A DNA stretch of 11,479 bases from CAZFPA01 sp964520975 (GTDB lineage Bacteria > Bacillota > Negativicutes > Selenomonadales > Selenomonadaceae): NCBI GenBank assembly GCA_964520975.1, contig CAZFPA010000058.1, forward strand, positions 1 to 11,479, written 5' to 3'. The position numbers and the translations under genes were made by a program. The stretch's first letter is position 1. Each line of letters opens with the position of its first letter. Below are positions 6,769 to 11,479 of this stretch, in pieces. Below the pieces are notes generated by a model that saw only the letters and a program-made list of their open reading frames with translations, was not told the origin of the DNA and made no database searches.

Positions 6769-6797
6769 TACTGCTTCAATTCGGATTATGGGATAAT
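6769..6797 (+). promoter_or_regulatory. Weak, possibly activator-dependent promoter of the transporter
   Basis: GATAAT (6792-6797) matches the -10 consensus at five of six positions. At 17 nt spacing the -35 position reads TACTGC, which is poor. A good -10 with a bad -35 below a dyad is what an activator-dependent promoter looks like. The predicted start is near 6804, leaving a leader of about 110 nt. Confidence 0.35.
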
Positions 6798-6841
6798 AAA
6801 TACAGAATAAGACTGCAAACGGAACGAAATTCTGGCCGCTT

Positions 6842-6878
6842 CCTTCACGCAGAGGGGGTGAAGGGGATTACCGGTAAT
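6842..6878 (+). other. Leader hairpin and 12-bp palindrome before the transporter
   Basis: CCTTCAC (6842-6848) pairs with GTGAAGG (6858-6864) around a 9-nt purine-rich loop. ATTACCGGTAAT (6867-6878) is a perfect palindrome just after it. Both lie in the predicted 5' UTR. They overlap the only ribosome-site-like sequence (6861-6866) and ATG (6877) that could give a 13-residue longer transporter. Role unknown; mRNA folding or a second protein site are both possible. Confidence 0.35.
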
Positions 6879-6915
6879 GGGCTTTCAAAACGCAGTCATA
6901 AGGAGTGATAATTTA

Positions 6916-8268
6916 ATGAAAGATTTATTGTGGAATTTTTTCAGAACGGGACCAGATATCGCACAGATCGCTGATTCTGAGGCAGTAAAAAAGAAGTTCA
7001 ACAGCATGCGCTGGCGCGTATTCGCATCCATCACGATCGGTTATGCATTCTATTACATCATCCGCCAGAGCTATTCCGTCATCAAGAAGCCGCTCTTGGC
7101 ATCCGGCATTGTTACGCCGACAGAAGTAGGTATTATAGGTTCTGTATTCTTTGTTACGTATGGTCTTGGTAAATTCACGAACAGCTTCCTGTCTGACCGG
7201 ATGAACAACAAGCGCTTCTTCGCGTTTGGTCTGTTCATGTCCTCCCTCACTATGGTAGGCATGGGTCTTGTAAACTCGTTCGTACCGCTCGCAGTTCTCT
7301 GGGGCATCAACGGCTGGTTCCAGTCCTATGGCGCCGGTCCTTCCATCGTAGCCCTGAATCAGTGGTTCAGCAACAAAGAGCGTGGTACTCTGTACGGTGT
7401 ATGGTTCACAAGCCATAACCTCGGTTCTTCCTTCGCTTATTTCGCTATTGCCGCTATCGTAACAGCATACAGCTGGTCGATGGGCTTCATCGCCGCTGGT
7501 ATCATCTCCCTGATTGGTACGGCTTTCATCTACATTGGCATGAGCGACCGTCCTGAGACCCAGGGTCTCCCGAATGGTTCTGTCTTCTATGGTGAGAAGA
7601 CGCAGGCTCAGGTTGATGCTGAAAAGAAAAAATCCGTTGGTAACATGCAGTGGAATGCAGTTGTTAAAAACCCGGCCGTTTGGATCCTTGGTCTTTCCTC
7701 CCTGTGCGTTTACATTGCCCGCTACGCTGTAGAGAGCTGGGGCGTTGTATACCTCACTTCCCAGAAGGGCTATGACATGATGGGCGCTGCAGGCGTTATG
7801 GCTTACATGCAGGTTGCCGGTATCTTCGGCGCACTGCTTTGCGGCTGGATTTCTGATAAGTTCTTCAATCATAAGCGTAATGCTCCGGCCCTCATCTATG
7901 GTATCCTCTACTCGGCATCCATTGCCGGCTTCGTATGGGCTCCGCAGGCCTTCACGACAGATATGATCTGCATGACGTTCTACGGTTTCACGATGGGAGC
8001 TCTCGTATGCTACATGGGCGGCCTCATGGCTGTTGATATTGTTCCGAAACGCGTTACCGGTGCAGCCATGGGTATGATCGGTCTTCTGAGCTACGCGGGC
8101 GCAGCTATCCAGGAGTTCGTAACTGGCCGTCTCATGACGATTACGGTTGTTGATGGCGTTAAGGTGTACGACTTCGGTATGGCAACTGAATTCTGGGTTG
8201 GCGCTGCAGTTCTTTCGACACTGCTTGCTCTCCTGGTTTGGAACGCAAAGCCGAACGAAGAATTCTAA
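6916..8268 (+). CDS. Organophosphate:phosphate antiporter (OPA/MFS family, GlpT/UhpT/PgtP-like)
   Basis: This is an inner-membrane exchanger expected to import a phosphate ester (glycerol-3-phosphate, hexose phosphate or phosphoglycerate) for inorganic phosphate. The 450 residues have about 12 hydrophobic segments and a polar central loop (~211-250). R50 ('YYIIRQSYS') and R269 ('CVYIARYAVESW') align with the two Arg that bind phosphate in GlpT and UhpT. Other OPA motifs are 'SHNLGSS' (166-172) and 'MSDRPETQGLP' (209-219). Near 383-395 it reads 'AAMGMIGLLSYAGA', lacking the Asp/Lys pair that E. coli UhpT has there and looking more like GlpT or UhpC, so the exact substrate is open. The start at 6916 follows AAGGAG (6900-6905); ATG 6877 would add 13 residues. 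Codon use differs from its neighbours. Downstream sensor genes suggest induction by the substrate. A UhpC-like sensor role is less likely because a separate sensor is encoded. Confidence 0.9.
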   Translation: MKDLLWNFFRTGPDIAQIADSEAVKKKFNSMRWRVFASITIGYAFYYIIRQSYSVIKKPLLASGIVTPTEVGIIGSVFFVTYGLGKFTNSFLSDRMNNKRFFAFGLFMSSLTMVGMGLVNSFVPLAVLWGINGWFQSYGAGPSIVALNQWFSNKERGTLYGVWFTSHNLGSSFAYFAIAAIVTAYSWSMGFIAAGIISLIGTAFIYIGMSDRPETQGLPNGSVFYGEKTQAQVDAEKKKSVGNMQWNAVVKNPAVWILGLSSLCVYIARYAVESWGVVYLTSQKGYDMMGAAGVMAYMQVAGIFGALLCGWISDKFFNHKRNAPALIYGILYSASIAGFVWAPQAFTTDMICMTFYGFTMGALVCYMGGLMAVDIVPKRVTGAAMGMIGLLSYAGAAIQEFVTGRLMTITVVDGVKVYDFGMATEFWVGAAVLSTLLALLVWNAKPNEEF

Positions 8269-8309
8269 TTTTGATGTCCCTCTCTAAAATATAAATTGCA
8301 AGTTTCTTT

Positions 8310-8341
8310 AAGGGCGCCTGATTTCCTGATCGGGCGCCCTT
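8310..8341 (+). terminator. Hairpin after the transporter with a poor T-tract
   Basis: A 13-bp stem (8310-8322 with 8329-8341, one G-T) has a 6-nt loop. It is followed by TCCCCTTTG instead of a T-run. It may terminate inefficiently, protect the 3' end of the transporter mRNA, or let some transcripts continue into the sensor operon. Confidence 0.6.
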
Positions 8342-8349
8342 CCCCTTTG

Positions 8350-8378
8350 TTGATGAAAGAAATATTATATGTTATGAT
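8350..8378 (+). promoter_or_regulatory. Sigma-A-type promoter of the sensor operon
   Basis: TTGATG (8350-8355) and TATGAT (8373-8378) are separated by 17 nt. The predicted start is near 8385. This gives the lipoprotein-kinase-regulator operon its own expression, independent of the transporter promoter. Confidence 0.65.
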
Positions 8379-8392
8379 AATAAGCATTACGG

Positions 8393-8414
8393 CCTGGCTT
8401 CAGTCAAAGCCAGG
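8393..8414 (+). other. Stem-loop at the 5' end of the sensor-operon mRNA
   Basis: CCTGGCTT (8393-8400) and AAGCCAGG (8407-8414) are perfect inverted repeats around a 6-nt loop. The stem starts about 8 nt after the predicted transcription start and ends 6 nt before the AAGGAG ribosome site (8421-8426). It could stabilise the 5' end, modulate initiation, or be a DNA operator. Confidence 0.5.
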
Positions 8415-8431
8415 TACACAAAGGAGACGGT

Positions 8432-9385
8432 ATGCGAGTGCTGCGGAAAATCATTTCGGTCTGTCTGCTGCTCGGGCTGATGGCCATGTGCCTGTTCTGT
8501 GCCGGCTGCGATAGTCCGCAAGGGAAAATAAACTTTTCACAAAAGCAGAAGCCATCGGAAACCACCTATGTCGCTGGAAGCAGTGACAACAGTGAGCGTC
8601 CGCTGCGCATCGCGTTTGCCTCGGTCATGTCACCACGGGAGACGCGGCAGTCTTACCAGCAGCTGGTGGAATACATTTCCGAACAGCTGCATCGACCGGC
8701 CGTGCTCATGCAGCGGCGCACCTATGAGGAACTCAATATGCTCATGGCTGGCGGTGATGCGGATATTGCCTTTTTCTCCACGGGAGCCTATTCTGCGTAT
8801 CGCGGTATGCAGCCCATTGAGCTGTTGGCGATGGTACAGACAAAGGGGACGATTTTTTATCAGGCGTATCTGATTGCAGCCAAGGACAGCGACATCCGGG
8901 GCATCGATGATCTGCAGGGCAGGGTATTTGCCTTTACCGATCCGTTAAGCTATTCCGGCCGACTGGCCATTGATTATCTGCTGCTCGAGAAGCACATTAC
9001 GGCGGAGGCTTATTTCCAGCGCTGCTTCTATACCTATAACCATGATAAATCCATTTGGGCAGTGGCAAATCACCTGGCGGATGCGGCCAGTGTGGACAGT
9101 CAGATCTACGAGTTTGCGCTCGAGAAGAATCCGCAGCTCGCGGATAAGGTACGCATCATCGATGTGATGAACAACGCGCCGACCGGACCGGTGGTTATGC
9201 GCAGCGACCTGTCGCAGGAGGAGAAGGACAAATTGCGGGAAATCTTCTACAAAATGGGAGATGATCCATCCCTGCATGAGGCTATGCAGCGGGCGGTCAT
9301 CGATAAATTCGTGTCGCCGCAGCCCGAACTTTATGCGGATTTGCGTCATAAATATAATATGCGGGATCGCTTGTCAGGAGAATGA
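8432..9385 (+). CDS. PhnD-like phosphate-ester/phosphonate-binding lipoprotein, probable sensor component
   Basis: This 317-residue exported protein has a basic N-terminus, a hydrophobic core (8-22) and a lipobox ending at C26 (CAGC, with an unusual Cys at -3). The mature part belongs to the PhnD/SsuA-like periplasmic binding fold (PF12974 type). It has 'RPLRIAFASVMSPRET' (57-72), the characteristic 'DLQGRVFAFTDPLSYSG' (160-176), and 'YNHDKSIWAVANHLADAASVD' (202-222), where such proteins contact ligand. There is no ABC permease or ATPase nearby. The stop is 1 nt before a histidine kinase, so a sensing rather than transport role is inferred, as for HptA of Staphylococcus and PgtC of Salmonella. 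The ligand is probably a phosphorylated compound because the neighbour is an OPA transporter. ATG 8432 follows AAGGAG with 5 nt spacing. Asp at +2 may keep it on the inner membrane. Confidence 0.88.
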   Translation: MRVLRKIISVCLLLGLMAMCLFCAGCDSPQGKINFSQKQKPSETTYVAGSSDNSERPLRIAFASVMSPRETRQSYQQLVEYISEQLHRPAVLMQRRTYEELNMLMAGGDADIAFFSTGAYSAYRGMQPIELLAMVQTKGTIFYQAYLIAAKDSDIRGIDDLQGRVFAFTDPLSYSGRLAIDYLLLEKHITAEAYFQRCFYTYNHDKSIWAVANHLADAASVDSQIYEFALEKNPQLADKVRIIDVMNNAPTGPVVMRSDLSQEEKDKLREIFYKMGDDPSLHEAMQRAVIDKFVSPQPELYADLRHKYNMRDRLSGE

Positions 9386-9386
9386 C

Positions 9387-10856
9387 ATGGAGAATCACAG
9401 CTTATATCTGAAATTCAATTTATTGATTGTTGGAACAATCTTTATTTGCGGGCTGCTCATGGGCGGCATGCTGCTCTATACTACACGCCAGTCGCTGGAG
9501 GATGGGCTCGATACCTCCGGCGAGGAGGTCGCGGCCTCCGTGGGCGCCGTCATCAGCAACGACATATTGCTCGATGACCGGTTTTCGATGTTTGAGCGGC
9601 TTACGCATACGATGGAAAACAATGACCAGGTGCGCTATATCATTGTGGCGCGTCCGGATGGTCATATCCTTACGAGTACGTTTACCAACGGGCTGCCGGT
9701 CGGATTGCCGGCGCAGCGCCGGCCGCGCGAGGGCATGGGAGCGGATACGATGTCCTTTGAGAGCGATGAGGGCTATATCCGTGAAGTCATGTATCCCATT
9801 GATGAAGGGCTGGTAGGCTATCTGCGCGTGGGCATGTCAGAGAAGAAGATGACGCGTCTCATGCAGGAACGCTGCGCGCAGATCATCATCCTCGTATTTA
9901 TCATCTGTGTGGCGGCTTCGCTCATGGCGACCCGCTATGCCTGGAATTTTCTGCAGCCAATCCGTACGATGTCGGCTGCCGTGCGCCAGCTTGGCGGCGG
10001 TGATTACGGGGTCAAGGTGCCGGTGGAGACGGTTGATGATATCGGGCAGCTCGGCCAGGCCTTTAATGATATGACAGACAAGCTCCAGATGAAGGACGAG
10101 GAAAATTCCCGCCTGCTGAAGGAGCTGAAGGAAAAGGAAAAGCTTCGTATCTGGCTCATCGGGCAGCTGTTTTCAGCCCGTGAGGACGAGCGCAAGCGCA
10201 TTTCACGCGAACTGCATGATGAGACGAGCCAGTCCATGGTGTCCATACTGGCCTATCTGCGCATTCTGCATGACAAGCTCATGACAAAGGAGCAGCGGGA
10301 GCTTCTGTTCGAGGCCAGAAATCTGACTTCGACAACGCTGGAGGGCCTGCGCCGCCTCGCCGTGAATCTGCATCCACCGATGCTTGATGATCTTGGACTC
10401 ATCGTGGCCATTGAAAAGTTCCTGGAGACCTTCCGGCGCACGCAGCCGCAGATCACGGTGGACATGAACATCTCCGGCGATTTTTCCCAGCTGCCGCATC
10501 CTATTTCCCTGATCTGCTATCGGACGCTGCAGGAGGCGCTTACGAATATTGTGCGCCATGCCCAGGCGGATACAGTGACGGTGAAGCTGGCGGCAATGGA
10601 AAAAGAAATTCATTTATCTATTCGGGATAACGGCATCGGGTTTGACCGCCGTACAGCGGAAAAAGCCCGGCTCAATCGTCATTTGGGCCTCGTGAGCATG
10701 CGGGAACGCGTAGAGCTCTTGAACGGCCGGTTCCATATTGACAGCGGCCCCAGCCGCGGTACGTGTATTACGATAATTTTGCCTCTGGAGGGAATAGAGG
10801 CGGAGAGAGAGGAACATAAAGATGCAGGAACCATTAAAGATATTACTCGCGGATGA
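9387..10856 (+). CDS. Membrane sensor histidine kinase with HAMP and HisKA_3 (HPK7, NarX/UhpB-like core)
   Basis: The product is 489 residues. TM1 is ~11-31, an extracytoplasmic domain is ~32-163 (Cache-like by pattern, e.g. 'RYIIVARPDGHIL'), TM2 is ~164-183, HAMP ~184-236 and a charged coiled coil ~237-256. The HisKA_3 dimerisation domain has phosphorylated H277 in 'ELHDETSQ'; D278 and Q282 form the HD-x3-Q pattern tied to phosphatase activity in this class. The ATPase domain has an N-box around E383/N386/H391 and a G-box 'DNGIGFD' (414-420). ATG 9387 follows AGGAG (9376-9380) and lies 1 nt after the lipoprotein stop. The longer frame from 9261 overlaps that gene. It should autophosphorylate in response to the lipoprotein's ligand state and pass phosphate to the next gene's product. 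Its last 35 nt overlap that gene. Confidence 0.93.
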   Translation: MENHSLYLKFNLLIVGTIFICGLLMGGMLLYTTRQSLEDGLDTSGEEVAASVGAVISNDILLDDRFSMFERLTHTMENNDQVRYIIVARPDGHILTSTFTNGLPVGLPAQRRPREGMGADTMSFESDEGYIREVMYPIDEGLVGYLRVGMSEKKMTRLMQERCAQIIILVFIICVAASLMATRYAWNFLQPIRTMSAAVRQLGGGDYGVKVPVETVDDIGQLGQAFNDMTDKLQMKDEENSRLLKELKEKEKLRIWLIGQLFSAREDERKRISRELHDETSQSMVSILAYLRILHDKLMTKEQRELLFEARNLTSTTLEGLRRLAVNLHPPMLDDLGLIVAIEKFLETFRRTQPQITVDMNISGDFSQLPHPISLICYRTLQEALTNIVRHAQADTVTVKLAAMEKEIHLSIRDNGIGFDRRTAEKARLNRHLGLVSMRERVELLNGRFHIDSGPSRGTCITIILPLEGIEAEREEHKDAGTIKDITRG

Positions 10857-11457
10857 TCACCGCGTACTGCGCACGGGTTTGAAGCTGCTGCTTTCTTCCC
10901 AGGGGGACTTCCAGGTCGTTGCTGAGGCCTCGGATGGACGTGAGGTCCTGACGGAGCTGGAGAAGATGGCTGTGGATATCGTGCTGCTTGATCTGTCCAT
11001 GCCGGGCATGAGCGGGCTCGAGTGCCTGCGGGAGATAAGGGCCCGCAAATTCCCCGTGAAGGTGCTGATCCTCACGATGTACAGCGAGCAGCAGTACATC
11101 AAGGAGGTTATGATGCAGGGGGCCAATGGCTATCTCTGCAAGGATACGCTTGATTCCGAGCTCTTCCAGGCATTGCACACCGTGGCGAGCGGCGGGCGCT
11201 ATCTGGGCGAGAAGGAGGCCCATGTGCTCATCGACAGCCTCATCAATGAACCCAAAGAGGAGGCCGAGCTCTCGGAACGCGAACGCGAGGTGCTCGCACT
11301 GCTGGTGCATGGCTATTCGTTGTCGGTTATCGCGGAAAAGCTCTATATATCGATCAAGACGGTATCCACCTATAAGACACGGCTCATGCAGAAGCTCGGC
11401 TGTACGCAGAAATCGGAGCTGGTGGACTACGCGCTGCGCCATAATATCCTGGGATGA
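10822..11457 (+). CDS. NarL/FixJ-family response regulator, BvgA/EvgA-like HTH
   Basis: This 211-residue cytoplasmic transcription factor has an N-terminal receiver (5-122) with D11/D12, phosphoacceptor D57, T85 and K107. The C-terminal LuxR-type helix-turn-helix (~150-210) contains 'LSEREREVLALLVHGYS' and the recognition region 'SIKTVSTYKTRLMQKLG', close in pattern to EvgA/BvgA. The ATG at 10822 lies inside the kinase gene, preceded by AGAGAGGA (10806-10813) at 8 nt, so the pair is translationally coupled. It is the cognate regulator of the upstream kinase and the likely activator of the transporter at 6916, by analogy with UhpA and HptR. The gene is complete; only 22 nt follow to the window edge, with no visible terminator. 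Confidence 0.94.
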   Translation: MQEPLKILLADDHRVLRTGLKLLLSSQGDFQVVAEASDGREVLTELEKMAVDIVLLDLSMPGMSGLECLREIRARKFPVKVLILTMYSEQQYIKEVMMQGANGYLCKDTLDSELFQALHTVASGGRYLGEKEAHVLIDSLINEPKEEAELSEREREVLALLVHGYSLSVIAEKLYISIKTVSTYKTRLMQKLGCTQKSELVDYALRHNILG

Positions 11458-11479
11458 TGGGCTGCGGGCAGCAGGCGCG

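Noticed and set aside
6702..6908. 68-codon + strand frame before the transporter
   Set aside because: It runs through the dyad, promoter and leader elements, has no ribosome site, and its translation resembles no protein.
6877..6915. 13-residue N-terminal extension of the transporter from ATG 6877
   Set aside because: The ATG lies in a palindrome and its would-be ribosome site in a hairpin; ATG 6916 has a clean AAGGAG. Not excluded, only less likely.
6925..7872. Open frame of 315 codons on the - strand inside the transporter
   Set aside because: It is fully antisense to the OPA transporter, with no membrane or domain pattern and no promoter or ribosome site.

Overview
The window looks like a chromosome segment of a diderm Firmicute, most likely a Negativicute of the Selenomonas type. 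The evidence is an rpoE (RNA polymerase delta) gene, which is a Firmicutes marker, in the conserved order DUF1934/ywiB - argS - rpoE - pyrG. Coding sequence is moderately GC-rich, and the starts are Shine-Dalgarno-led with frequent GTG/TTG codons. The family assignment is inference; no rRNA or other phylogenetic marker is present. All genes I can support lie on the + strand. I see no tRNA, rRNA, CRISPR array, insertion sequence or phage gene.

Layout. (A) 1-46 is the terminator of a gene to the left, with a promoter built into its 3' arm. (B) 195-1519 is a two-gene unit: a receiver-CheX fusion followed 2 nt later by a stand-alone CheX. Both keep the CheC/CheX/FliY phosphatase residues, and a terminator follows. 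(C) 1620-4172 runs from a good sigma-A-type promoter through a DUF1934 protein, arginyl-tRNA synthetase and the RNA polymerase delta subunit. Delta is short here and lacks the acidic tail. (D) 4186-5913 is pyrG (CTP synthase) with its own promoter and terminator. (E) 6033-6693 is an unrecognised protein with five cysteine knuckles, closed by a perfect 12-bp terminator. (F) 6728-11457 is a phosphate-ester uptake and sensing locus. A perfect 8-5-8 dyad sits upstream of an OPA-family (GlpT/UhpT/PgtP-like) transporter. A hairpin, a new promoter and a 5'-UTR stem-loop follow. Then comes a tightly packed operon of PhnD-like lipoprotein, HAMP/HisKA_3 histidine kinase and NarL/FixJ-type response regulator.

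How they work together. Region F is the most interesting part. By inference, the lipoprotein binds an organophosphate or phosphonate-like ligand outside the inner membrane and signals through the kinase's extracytoplasmic domain. The kinase phosphorylates the regulator, which switches on the adjacent transporter, possibly through the dyad near -66. This resembles the enterobacterial Uhp and Pgt systems and the staphylococcal HptRSA system, but combines their parts differently: a PhnD-like sensor with an HPK7/NarL pair and an OPA transporter. Regions C and D are housekeeping. Region B dephosphorylates CheY-like proteins and may serve chemotaxis or another receiver-based circuit.
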